Below are positions 1 through 7,145 of a stretch of DNA of 64,000 bases, piece after piece; the stretch's first letter is position 1; every line of letters begins with the position of its first letter. Origin of the DNA: Gemmatimonadota bacterium (GTDB lineage: Bacteria > Gemmatimonadota > Gemmatimonadetes > Longimicrobiales > Gaopeijiaceae). The DNA is taken from contig JAUIEJ010000007.1 in assembly GCA_030428885.1 (NCBI GenBank), forward strand, positions 303,467 through 367,466, read 5' to 3'. A program made the translations under genes and the position numbers. The notes beneath the pieces were generated by a model, which saw nothing but the letters and a program-made list of their open reading frames with translations, ran no database searches and had not been told where the DNA came from.

Positions 1-276
1 GGCCGGGGCTCGATCTGCGAGTGGAAGGGTGTGGCGCGCTACTGGACGGTGCGGGTGGGCGACCGGGTCGCCGAGCGGGTGGCGTGGAGTTATCCGGACC
101 CCTCGGGCGCCTACGCCGATCTGAAGGATCACGTGGCGTTCTATTGCGGCCCCATGGACCGCTGCACCGTGGGCGGCGTCGAGGCCGAACCCCAGCCCGG
201 CGGCTTCTACGGCGGCTGGATCACCCCCGACATCACGGGCCCCTTCAAGGGCGGGCCGGGCACCATGGGCTGGTGA
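1..276 (+). CDS. DUF427 family protein, C-terminal part (5' end outside window)
   Basis: The reading frame is already open at base 1 and ends with TGA at 274-276, so only about the last 91 residues are present. They begin with a CEWKG..RYW block and finish with PQPGGFYGGWIT and GPFKGGPGTMGW, which are hallmark segments of the DUF427 family of small beta-rich proteins of unknown function. An internal ATG at 31 could start an 81-residue protein, but the CEWKG block upstream is family sequence, so the real start is probably before the window. The stop overlaps the GTG of the photolyase gene (GTGA), implying one transcript and translational coupling. The family assignment is fairly sure; the function is unknown. 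Confidence 0.8.
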   Translation, partial: GRGSICEWKGVARYWTVRVGDRVAERVAWSYPDPSGAYADLKDHVAFYCGPMDRCTVGGVEAEPQPGGFYGGWITPDITGPFKGGPGTMGW

Positions 277-1838
277 GCGTCCGCACCCTGCTGCTGGTCC
301 TGGGCGACCAGCTCGACGACGGGGCCGATGCCCTCGACGCCCTGGACCCGGACCGGGACGCGGTCTGGATGGCCGAGGTCGACGAGGAGATCACGTACGT
401 GCCCTGCCACAAACGGCGCATCGCGGTCTTCCTGGCGTCCATGCGCCACTTCCGCGATCGGCTGCGCGGGCGGGGCTACGCCGTGCACTACCACGAGCTC
501 GGCCCCGACCCGGACGACGACCGGGGGGCGGGCTTCGCCGAGGTGCTGGCCGAGGACCTGGCGCGGCTGGATCCCGACGAGGTCGTCGTGACCCTGCCCG
601 GCGACCACCGGGTGAAGGAGTCCCTCGAGCGCACGGTCGGCGAGCTTGGCCTCGACCTGCGCATCGCCGGCGACCGGCACTTCTACTGCGAGCCCGACGC
701 CTTCGCCCGCTGGCTGAAGGGGCGAAAGCGGATCCTCCTGGAGGACTTCTACCGCTGGATGCGGAAACGCCACGACATCCTCCTGGACACCGACGGCAAA
801 CCCGTCGGGGGCGAGTGGAACTACGACTCCCGCAACCGGGAGTCCTTCGGCGCCGACGGCCCCGGCGACCTTCCCCATCCCCCGCGCTTCGAGCCCGACG
901 AGGTCACCCAGGGGGTCCTGGACCTCATCGAGGCCCGATGGCCCGACCACCCCGGCCGCCTCGGAGGCTTCGCCGAACCGGTCACGCCCGACCAGGCTCG
1001 TGACGCCCTCGACGCGTTCGTGAAGGACCGGCTCCCCCGGTTCGGCACCTTCCAGGACGCTCTCTGGAAAGGCGAACACGAACTGGTCCACTCGCGGCTG
1101 TCGGCGGTCCTCAATCTCAAGCTCCTGGACCCCCGGGACTGTGTCGGGGCCGCCCTCGAAGCCCTGCAGCGTGGCGACGCCCCCCTGAACGCGGTGGAGG
1201 GGTTCGTACGCCAGATCCTGGGGTGGCGCGAGTACGTGCGGGGACTCTACTGGCGCTTCATGCCCGACTATGCGGAGGGCAACGCCCTGGAGTGCGAAGA
1301 CCGCGACGTGCCGTGGTTCTTCTGGGACGGCGAGACCGACATGGCGTGCGTGGCCGACGCCATGGAGGGGGTGCTGGAGCTCGGCTACGCCCACCACATC
1401 CAGCGCCTCATGGTGCTGGGGCTGTTCGCGCTGCTGAGCGGAGTGCAGCCGTACCGCTTCCATCTCTGGCACATGGCGCTCTACATCGACGCCGTGGACT
1501 GGGTGTCGCTGCCGAATACGCTGGGCATGAGCCAGTTCGGCGATGGCGGCGTGGTGGGCACGAAACCGTACTGTGCGTCCGGAAAGTACATCCAGCGCAT
1601 GGGCAACCTCTGCGGCGGATGCCGCTACGATCCCGCGGCGTCCACCGGCGACGACGCGTGCCCGTTCACCACCCTCTACTGGGACTTCCTCATGCGGAAT
1701 CGGGAGACCCTCGAAGCGGTGCCCCGTATGGGATTCCAGCTCAAGAACGTCGACCGGAAAGGCGACGACGAGCTGGCCGCGATCCGGAAGAAGGCCGCCG
1801 AGGTTCTGGCGCGAGTGGCCGCCGGCGAGCGCATCTGA
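273..1838 (+). CDS. FeS-BCP type cryptochrome/(6-4) photolyase-related protein
   Basis: 521 residues from a GTG at 273 that overlaps the previous stop by 4 bp; the frame is open further upstream, but homology begins at RTLLLVLGDQL. This is the bacterial photolyase-related family (DPRP, typified by Agrobacterium PhrB), which repairs UV lesions in DNA using FAD and carries a 4Fe-4S cluster. The four cluster cysteines are visible at about residues 359 (DMAC), 447 and 450 (NLCGGC) and 463 (DDACPF), with the same 88/3/13 spacing I recall for PhrB. The motifs YAHHIQRLMVLG and GMSQFGDGG are also typical. The enzyme is cytosolic. Whether it repairs (6-4) products or acts as a light sensor cannot be read from sequence. 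Confidence 0.9.
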   Translation: MSVRTLLLVLGDQLDDGADALDALDPDRDAVWMAEVDEEITYVPCHKRRIAVFLASMRHFRDRLRGRGYAVHYHELGPDPDDDRGAGFAEVLAEDLARLDPDEVVVTLPGDHRVKESLERTVGELGLDLRIAGDRHFYCEPDAFARWLKGRKRILLEDFYRWMRKRHDILLDTDGKPVGGEWNYDSRNRESFGADGPGDLPHPPRFEPDEVTQGVLDLIEARWPDHPGRLGGFAEPVTPDQARDALDAFVKDRLPRFGTFQDALWKGEHELVHSRLSAVLNLKLLDPRDCVGAALEALQRGDAPLNAVEGFVRQILGWREYVRGLYWRFMPDYAEGNALECEDRDVPWFFWDGETDMACVADAMEGVLELGYAHHIQRLMVLGLFALLSGVQPYRFHLWHMALYIDAVDWVSLPNTLGMSQFGDGGVVGTKPYCASGKYIQRMGNLCGGCRYDPAASTGDDACPFTTLYWDFLMRNRETLEAVPRMGFQLKNVDRKGDDELAAIRKKAAEVLARVAAGERI

Positions 1839-1950
1839 CCCTCGCTGCGGCGGTGGACCTCTCCCCGCCCTCGGCGCGAAGTTTCCGTACCCTTCGTCCA
1901 CGAGTCGTCGCCTCGGACCGCGTTCGGCGACTCGCCCCTCTGGAGTCCCC

Positions 1951-2427
1951 ATGAACAAGCGAGCGCCCGTCATCGCCCAGATGCTCTCGGCCGCAGCCGT
2001 CGTCCTGGGCCTCGTGTTCGTCGGTTACGAACTGCGTCAGAACACGGCCATGATGCGGGGTTCGACGATGCAGGCCATCTCGGACAAGTATGTCGATTAC
2101 GTGACCGCACTCGTCGATTCCGTACCCGCCGACCTGATGCGCCGAGTGCATGGCGGCGAGACGACGGAAAACTTCACTCCGGTCGAGAACACCCAGATCA
2201 GCATCCTGTTCAACGCGTTCGTGCAGATGCTCGAGAACTCGTTCCTCCAGCACCGGGAAGGCCTGGTCTCCGAGGCCGTGTTCGACAGCTACGGGTGGAC
2301 CTGGGGAATGATCCAGACGGCTCGCTTCGAGGAGTACTGGCGGAACCGGTCGAGCCCCCACGTCGCCAGTGCCGAATTCGTGGAGTTCTTCGAAGCCCGC
2401 GTGCAGATCGGTCCGGTGGACCCGTAG
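1951..2427 (+). CDS. Hypothetical membrane-anchored protein
   Basis: 158 residues from the ATG at 1951. Residues 6-27 form one hydrophobic segment (VIAQMLSAAAVVLGLVFVGY) followed by ELRQNTAMMR, so the protein is probably anchored at the inner membrane by its N-terminus, with a mainly helical soluble part. The ELRQNT... arrangement recalls small membrane-anchored proteins annotated as hypothetical or DUF6090-like in many bacteria, but I do not recognise a defined function. The frame is open far upstream inside the photolyase gene, but that part is shadow sequence. It stands alone, 112 bp after the photolyase and 58 bp before the next gene. Confidence 0.7.
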   Translation: MNKRAPVIAQMLSAAAVVLGLVFVGYELRQNTAMMRGSTMQAISDKYVDYVTALVDSVPADLMRRVHGGETTENFTPVENTQISILFNAFVQMLENSFLQHREGLVSEAVFDSYGWTWGMIQTARFEEYWRNRSSPHVASAEFVEFFEARVQIGPVDP

Positions 2428-2485
2428 GGCAAGCACCGAGGCCGCATCGCCGCTCCCATAACTCCCTTCCAGACCCCTGCTCGAC

Positions 2486-3283
2486 ATGACGACTTTCCCC
2501 AGTCCCCGATTCCTCCGCGCCGCGGTGTTCGCGGCCTTCGCCTCGGCCTTCGCTCCGGTGGCGATCGCCGCCCAGGACGCGGTCCCCACCCGGGTCGTGG
2601 TCCGGGTCGTCTCCAACGACGCCAAGATCATCGGATCGGGGGTGGGTGGCGCGCGGGTCATGATCCGCGACGGCCTCACGGGCCAGATCCTGGCGTCGGG
2701 CCTCCAGGAGGGGGGCACGGGCGACACAGAGGCGATCCTGGGACCCCGTCCCCGGGAGGGCGGCGTGTTCGACACCGAGGGCGCCGCGGCCTTCCGGGCC
2801 ACCCTCGACCTGACCGGCCCCACCATGGTGACCGTGGAGGCCGAAGGGCCCCTCCAACCGGACCACGCGCTCCAGCACGCCAGCACCTCCATGCTGCTGG
2901 TGCCCGGCCATCACGTGGAGGGCGACGGGGTGATCCTCACCCTCCACGGCTTCAGCGTGGAAGTGGTGGAGGCGCCGGCCACGGCCCAGGCGGGATCGGC
3001 CGTGCCGGTGCGGGCGAAGGTGACCATGCTGTGCGGCTGCCCCACCGAGCCCGGGGGACGCTGGGATTCGGATCGCTACACGCTCCTCCTTTCCCTCATG
3101 CAGGGGGACCGCGTCGTGGCCCAGGGGACCCTCGCCTACGCCGGCGAGACCAGCCACTACGACGGTGAGGTGATGGTGCCGGCCGACCTGGCGCCGGGGG
3201 ACTACAGCGTGCGGGTCGTGGCCGTGGACGGTGAGCGGAGCAACGCGGGCATGACCCTCCAGCCCATCCGGATCGAACGCTGA
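2486..3283 (+). CDS. Hypothetical secreted protein
   Basis: 265 residues. The N-terminus is a good Sec signal peptide: basic start, hydrophobic run AAVFAAFASAFAPVAIA and a likely cut after AIAA or before QDAVP. The mature part is beta-rich with no cysteines except CGC near residue 178, and looks like two Ig- or CARDB-like sandwiches (GTLAYAGETSHYDGEVMV...DLAPGDYSVRVVAVDG). I do not recognise a catalytic motif. It probably acts in the periplasm or at the surface. The stop lies 8 bp before the sfsA start, so the two may be co-transcribed although their functions appear unrelated. Confidence 0.7.
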   Translation: MTTFPSPRFLRAAVFAAFASAFAPVAIAAQDAVPTRVVVRVVSNDAKIIGSGVGGARVMIRDGLTGQILASGLQEGGTGDTEAILGPRPREGGVFDTEGAAAFRATLDLTGPTMVTVEAEGPLQPDHALQHASTSMLLVPGHHVEGDGVILTLHGFSVEVVEAPATAQAGSAVPVRAKVTMLCGCPTEPGGRWDSDRYTLLLSLMQGDRVVAQGTLAYAGETSHYDGEVMVPADLAPGDYSVRVVAVDGERSNAGMTLQPIRIER

Positions 3284-3291
3284 CGGAGGTC

Positions 3292-4014
3292 GTGCTGCCC
3301 CTGCCGGGTCCCCTGGTGGGGGCCCGGTTCGTGGAGCGTCCGAATCGGTTCGTGCTGGTCTGCCGGGTGGACGGCCGCCCCGACGGCGCGCCCCCGGAGC
3401 GGGTGCACATGGCCGACCCCGGGCGGCTGCGGGAGCTGCTCCTGCCCGACGTGGAGCTCCGGGTGCGTCCGGCGGATCGCCCGGGGCGCGCCACCGACTG
3501 GTCCGCGGTGCTGGTGCGCACGCCCGAGGACGACGGGTGGGTGTCCATCGACACGACCCTTCCCAATCGGCTGATCCGGCGGGCGCTGGAGGCCGACGCC
3601 CTGGCCGAGTTCTACGGCTGGCGCCTGGAGCGGGCCGAGTGGCCCCACCAGGGATCGCGTTTCGACTTCCTGCTGCAGGGGGTGGACGATCCGGAGCGAC
3701 GCCTCGTGGTCGAGGTGAAGAGCGTGAGCCTGGTGGAGGACGGCGTGGCGCTCTTCCCCGACGCGGTGACGGCGCGAGGCGCCCGCCACGTGGAGGAACT
3801 GGCCGAGATCGCGGCCCGCCCCGGCTGGGAGGCCGCCGTGCTGTTCGTCCTGCAGCGCGAGGGCGCTCGGGAGATCCGGGCAGCCGCCGAACTCGACCCC
3901 ACGTTTGCGGAGCGGCTCGCCGCCGCTCGTCGCGCGGGGGTGCGGGTCCTGGGGCGGCGGTGCCGGGTGAGCGAGGAGGGAGTGACGCTGGGGGATCCGG
4001 TGCCGGTGGAGTGA
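3292..4014 (+). CDS. sfsA: SfsA family DNA/RNA nuclease
   Basis: 240 residues, the usual length for SfsA (sugar fermentation stimulation protein A), a cytosolic nucleic-acid-binding protein with a PD-(D/E)XK-like nuclease fold. Family landmarks: an N-terminal RFVERPNRFVLVCRVDG OB-like part, MADPGRL (the HCPNTGRM region of other members), NRLIRRAL, SRFDFLL and the catalytic core VVEVKSVSL, with Asp and Glu-x-Lys as presumed metal ligands, then FPDAVTARGARHVEEL. The GTG at 3292 is the first possible start after the previous stop. A GGAGG lies at 3285-3289, only 2 nt away, so a slightly later start is conceivable. The historical link to sugar fermentation in E. coli says little about its role here. 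Confidence 0.9.
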   Translation: MLPLPGPLVGARFVERPNRFVLVCRVDGRPDGAPPERVHMADPGRLRELLLPDVELRVRPADRPGRATDWSAVLVRTPEDDGWVSIDTTLPNRLIRRALEADALAEFYGWRLERAEWPHQGSRFDFLLQGVDDPERRLVVEVKSVSLVEDGVALFPDAVTARGARHVEELAEIAARPGWEAAVLFVLQREGAREIRAAAELDPTFAERLAAARRAGVRVLGRRCRVSEEGVTLGDPVPVE

Positions 4015-4145
4015 GGCCCCGGGAAACCATTCGGGCGCCCGGCACGTCTATAGGTTCGAGGGGGCGACGCCGGCAGGGGCCGGGTCGACCTCCCGAGCCA
4101 ACCGGACCGACCGGTGGCTCCGACCACAGGGAGGGGAGGACGACG

Positions 4146-4679
4146 ATGCGGACGACGTGGCGGAATTCGGCCATTCTGGCCATCACGACCCTGGCGCTCA
4201 CGGCGGGAACAACCGCTGCTCAGTACGCCGGACCCATGGACGACGGCGCCACCGGCGACGCCGCCGAATACCTGCGCCAGGCCGAGGCGGCTCTGGCCGA
4301 TCATCAGGACTGGGGGAAGGCGGCAGTGCTGTACGCCAAGGCGGCGGAGCTGCAGACCGACGATCCCGACGCCGCTCGGAGCTGGCGCATGTCGGGACTC
4401 CTGGCCTACTACGCCGGCCGCGAAGGTCGGGCCGTGGACGCCCTGGAGAAGTCGGCCGAGACGGCCCTGGCCTGGGGCGACGTGGCCTCGGCAGCCCGTT
4501 CCTACCTCGACGCGGCCTGGGTCGCCCGGCGCGACGGCAACGCCCGGCGCACCCTGGACCTCGCCCAGCGGGGCGAGCGCCTGGCCTCCTCGCCCCTCCT
4601 GGAGCGGTCGGAGCGGGCCGAGCTCATGAGCCGCATCGCCGAGGACACCCCGCCTCAGATGCCGGCCCAGGGGTCCTGA
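4146..4679 (+). CDS. Secreted TPR-like protein
   Basis: 177 residues from the ATG at 4146, preceded by a strong GGGAGGGGAGG ribosome-binding site. Signal peptide: MRTTWRNS then AILAITTLALTAGTTAAQ. The mature part is all-helical with alanine-rich repeats of about 34 residues (AAEYLRQAEAALADHQDW, AAVLYAKAAELQ, GLLAYYAGREGRAVDALEKSAE, AARSYLDAAWVA), typical of degenerate tetratricopeptide repeats used for protein-protein contacts in the periplasm. No enzyme motif. The gene is transcribed alone and followed by a strong hairpin. Confidence 0.75.
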   Translation: MRTTWRNSAILAITTLALTAGTTAAQYAGPMDDGATGDAAEYLRQAEAALADHQDWGKAAVLYAKAAELQTDDPDAARSWRMSGLLAYYAGREGRAVDALEKSAETALAWGDVASAARSYLDAAWVARRDGNARRTLDLAQRGERLASSPLLERSERAELMSRIAEDTPPQMPAQGS

Positions 4680-4706
4680 CCGCCGGAAACACCGGACGGC
4701 ACACCG

Positions 4707-4741
4707 CCCCCGCACCGCTGGGCCACCCGGCGGTGCGGGGG
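4707..4741. terminator. Hairpin, probable terminator
   Basis: A perfect 12-bp GC-rich stem (4707-4718 with 4730-4741, arm CCCCCGCACCGC) around an 11-nt loop, starting 28 bp after the TPR-like gene. There is no U-tract, so termination may need Rho, or the hairpin may protect the transcript end. Confidence 0.55.
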
Positions 4742-5020
4742 CGTCGTGCAGGCGCAGGTTACCGAATCGGCTCCCACTTGCGGGGGTCGTTCGGAGGGCG
4801 CGGCGCGCCCACGGGACGTTCCGAGTCTCGCCGGGCGGGAGCCAGGCAGGTGGGGAGGGCGGAAATCCGCCCGATCGCGGCGAAAAAGCGGCCCGGGCGT
4901 CCCCCGACTGATCCGGAGAGCCGCACGAAACCGCCCCAACGACGGCGCGCCGCTGCCCTCTGTCCGTTTGGGGGCGCTATATGTCGCCAACTCTCCACAA
5001 CCCTCCGGGCCGCGCCGTCG

Positions 5021-5061
5021 TGGGTACGTTTCGTGCGGCCTGGGCGCCTGAAACGTACCCA
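5021..5061. repeat. Perfect 12-bp inverted repeat with 17-nt spacer
   Basis: The arms TGGGTACGTTTC (5021-5032) and GAAACGTACCCA (5050-5061) are perfect complements around GTGCGGCCTGGGCGCCT. The arms are less GC-rich than the surroundings. It could be a bidirectional terminator between convergent genes, a protein-binding site or part of a dispersed palindromic repeat. Confidence 0.7.
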
Positions 5062-5117
5062 ACCTCCCGGTGGGCGGAGTTGTGTCAACTTGGGGGCGTT
5101 CGGAAAGGCGCGGGGGA

Positions 5118-5208
5118 CCGCGACCGGCAGCCGCGACCGGCAGCCGCGACCGGCAGGCGCGACCGACCACCGCGACCAACCACCGCGACCCGCGACCCGC
5201 GACCGCGG
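5118..5208 (+). repeat. 13-bp tandem repeat, three exact units then degenerate copies
   Basis: The unit CCGCGACCGGCAG occurs three times head to tail at 5118-5130, 5131-5143 and 5144-5156. It continues as diverged copies built on CGCGACC up to about 5208, just after the 3' end of the monooxygenase gene. It has no spacer structure, so it is not a CRISPR; it looks like a slippage-prone minisatellite. Confidence 0.75.
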
Positions 5209-5214
5209 CCCCCC

Positions 5215-6261
5215 CTACCCCAGCGCCGCCTCGATCTCGGCCACCGTGCTCCGGGCGGTCCGGCCCACGCCGATGAGGGTCGCCGAGGCCCACCCGGTCC
5301 AGTCGCCGTAGCCCACGAGCCACAGACGGGGCTCGGCGGCCGCCCGGGTGCCGTTCATCTCGATGCGGCCGTCGGCGCCCCGCAGCCCCAGGGGCGTCAG
5401 GTGACCCAGGGCCGGCCGGAAGCCCGTGCACCAGATCACCGCATCCGCGGGCCACCGCCGGCCGTCGTCCCAGACCGGCCCCCGGGCATCGAAGCGCGCC
5501 GGCGGATCGACCCGGTCCAGCACGCCCCGCTCCCGGGCCTCCAGGACCGAAGGCACCATGACGATGTCGCCCAGGCTGCGGGGCGGCGGCACCTCACCCC
5601 CGGCGCGCCGGGCTCGCCAGCGCTCGGTGGCTTCGCGGAAGAGCGTCGCCCCGTCTACGTGGTCGGGCATGAAGACCGGCGCGCCTTCGGTGATCCAGAG
5701 GGTCTCGGCCTCCCGGGACAACTCGGCCACGATCTGGGCCCCGGAGTTGCCTCCTCCCACCACGGCCACCCGTCGGCCGGCCAGCCCGTGGAACCACGGC
5801 GACCGGTAGCGGGCCGAGTGGAGCTGGAGTCCCTCGTAGACGTCGCGGCCCGGGATCGCGGGAAACCACGGACTCGACCAGCTCCCCGTGGCGCTCACCA
5901 CGGCCCGGGCCGCTACGACATCGCCGGCGTCGGTGCGAACCGACAGCCGGTCCGAGCCCTCCGGCGCCTCCACCGACCGCACCCGCACCGGGCGCTCCAC
6001 GGGGATCCCGTATCGCCGCTCGTAGGCAGTCAGGTAGCTCCTCACCTCGTCCCGGTGGGGGAACGTCTCGTCGGAGCCGTCCATGAGCCACCCGGGCAGG
6101 GAACTCCACCGGGCCGGCGAGAAGAGCGTGAGGGAGTCCCACGTGTGCCGCCACGCGCCACCGGGCCCCGGCTGATCGTCCAGGAGAGCGAAGCTCAGCC
6201 CGGTCCGGCGCAGGTAGTAGGCGGTGGCGAGGGCCGCCTGGCCCCCGCCCACCACCACCAC
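5215..6261 (-). CDS. ArsO-like NAD(P)H-dependent flavin monooxygenase
   Basis: 348 residues. The Rossmann motif VVVGGGQAALATAYYLRR binds FAD, GGAWRHTWDSL and LFSPARWSSLPGW are typical of ArsO/CzcO-type flavin monooxygenases, and VAVVGGGNSGAQIVAEL is the second dinucleotide fold for NADPH; ATGSWS and WCTGFRP are further family motifs. ArsO members oxidise organoarsenicals, but no ars gene is nearby, so the substrate is open. The first GTG (6261) leaves very little before the FAD motif. The frame runs upstream as LIRDLD, and a CTG at 6279 overlapping the stop of the cytochrome gene (CTGA) would give a more natural N-terminus. It is co-transcribed with the upstream cytochrome. Confidence 0.8.
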   Translation of the reverse strand: MVVVGGGQAALATAYYLRRTGLSFALLDDQPGPGGAWRHTWDSLTLFSPARWSSLPGWLMDGSDETFPHRDEVRSYLTAYERRYGIPVERPVRVRSVEAPEGSDRLSVRTDAGDVVAARAVVSATGSWSSPWFPAIPGRDVYEGLQLHSARYRSPWFHGLAGRRVAVVGGGNSGAQIVAELSREAETLWITEGAPVFMPDHVDGATLFREATERWRARRAGGEVPPPRSLGDIVMVPSVLEARERGVLDRVDPPARFDARGPVWDDGRRWPADAVIWCTGFRPALGHLTPLGLRGADGRIEMNGTRAAAEPRLWLVGYGDWTGWASATLIGVGRTARSTVAEIEAALG

Positions 6262-6275
6262 GTCGAGGTCGCGGA

Positions 6276-7019
6276 TCAGCCGCCGCCCAGCGCCTCGAGA
6301 CGCCGCTGGGCCGCCCGGTTGTCCGGATCCAACTCCAGCGCCTGCCGGTACGCCGCCACCGCGGCCTCGGTGTCGCCGGCCGCCTCGAGAGCCTGGCCCA
6401 TCATGGTGTGGACCACCGTGGATTCTCCGTGGAACTCCAGGGCCACCCGGCCCAGGGCCACGGCATCGGCGCCCCGCTCCTCACCCACCAGCGCCTCCAT
6501 GGCCCCGGTGAGGGAGCCCGACGAGAAGTCGTAGGCCCGGCCGCCGAAGTACTCGGCCCGGAGTTCCCGGTAGCGCGCCGCGGCAGCGTCGCCGCCGTCG
6601 TCCATGGCGACCTTCGTCAGGACGTCGGCCAGGGGCTCGGGACGCCGGAGTCCGCCGTGACAGGTGGCGCACGTCACCCGCACGGCGGGCTCGCCCCGGT
6701 CGGGAAGCTCGGCCAGATACTCGCCGTTGATGGCCTGGACCATTCGGAGCATCTCCCGGGCCTTCCTCTTCATGGGCTTGTCGTCCGACGCCATGTCGTA
6801 GGTGGAGAGGGGCTGGCCCTCCTCCCCCACGTGACAGGTCGAGCACCGCACACCCAGGGCCTGGGTGAAGCCCCGCATGATGGCCGACAACTGGGGGCGG
6901 GGAATGTCGGAGGGCAGGACCTGGAGGTTTTCGTGATCCTGGGCGGCGAGGCTCGCCGGAGCGAGCACGGCGGCCGCACCCAGGGCGGTCAGCAGTCGAC
7001 GAACGGATCGACGGGTCAT
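6276..7019 (-). CDS. Reaction-centre-type dihaem cytochrome c with C-terminal TPR
   Basis: 247 residues from the ATG at 7019. Signal peptide MTRRSVRRLLTALGAAAVLAPASLAAQ directs export. The segment NLQVLPSDIPRPQLSAIMRG is characteristic of the photosynthetic-reaction-centre cytochrome-c family (CytoC_RC) as found in non-phototrophic Acidobacteria and Gemmatimonadota. Two haem sites are visible: CSTCH and CATCH. The last ~60 residues form a TPR unit (AAGDTEAAVAAYRQALELDPDNRAAQ). Likely a periplasmic electron carrier, possibly held in a complex by its TPR. No reaction-centre genes are in the window, so photosynthesis should not be inferred. The stop overlaps the extended frame of the downstream monooxygenase. 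Confidence 0.85.
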   Translation of the reverse strand: MTRRSVRRLLTALGAAAVLAPASLAAQDHENLQVLPSDIPRPQLSAIMRGFTQALGVRCSTCHVGEEGQPLSTYDMASDDKPMKRKAREMLRMVQAINGEYLAELPDRGEPAVRVTCATCHGGLRRPEPLADVLTKVAMDDGGDAAAARYRELRAEYFGGRAYDFSSGSLTGAMEALVGEERGADAVALGRVALEFHGESTVVHTMMGQALEAAGDTEAAVAAYRQALELDPDNRAAQRRLEALGGG

Positions 7020-7145
7020 GGGCGTCTCCTTCGAGGGGAACCGTGGGGGAGCCAAGATGCACGGATCGGGCGCAGCGCGCACGGGTTTCGCCATCGAGCG
7101 CACCCCGGCGTTGCCCCGGCCCCGGGCCTTCGAGAGCTTCCGGCC

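Larger units (their letters stand above)
4742..5214. other. 473-bp gene-free gap between convergent genes, rich in repeats
   Basis: No convincing gene is present: the open frames here lack family features and read through repeats. The gap holds a 12-bp perfect inverted repeat (5021-5061), two copies of TTGGGGGCG (near 4966 and 5089), a short hairpin GGCGGAAATCCGCC near 4859, and a 13-bp tandem repeat (5118-5156) that decays up to 5208. It separates the 3' ends of genes on opposite strands. Confidence 0.6.

Noticed and set aside
207..1973. 588-residue open frame on the minus strand opposite the photolyase
   Set aside because: Composition is Gly/Val/His/Arg-rich with no family motif; it is a GC-driven shadow of a clearly real gene.
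5118..5208. CRISPR-like array
   Set aside because: Units are 13 bp and directly adjacent, with no spacers and no cas genes in the window.
6276..7019. Evidence for phototrophy
   Set aside because: The cytochrome family also occurs in non-phototrophs, and no reaction-centre or pigment genes are present.
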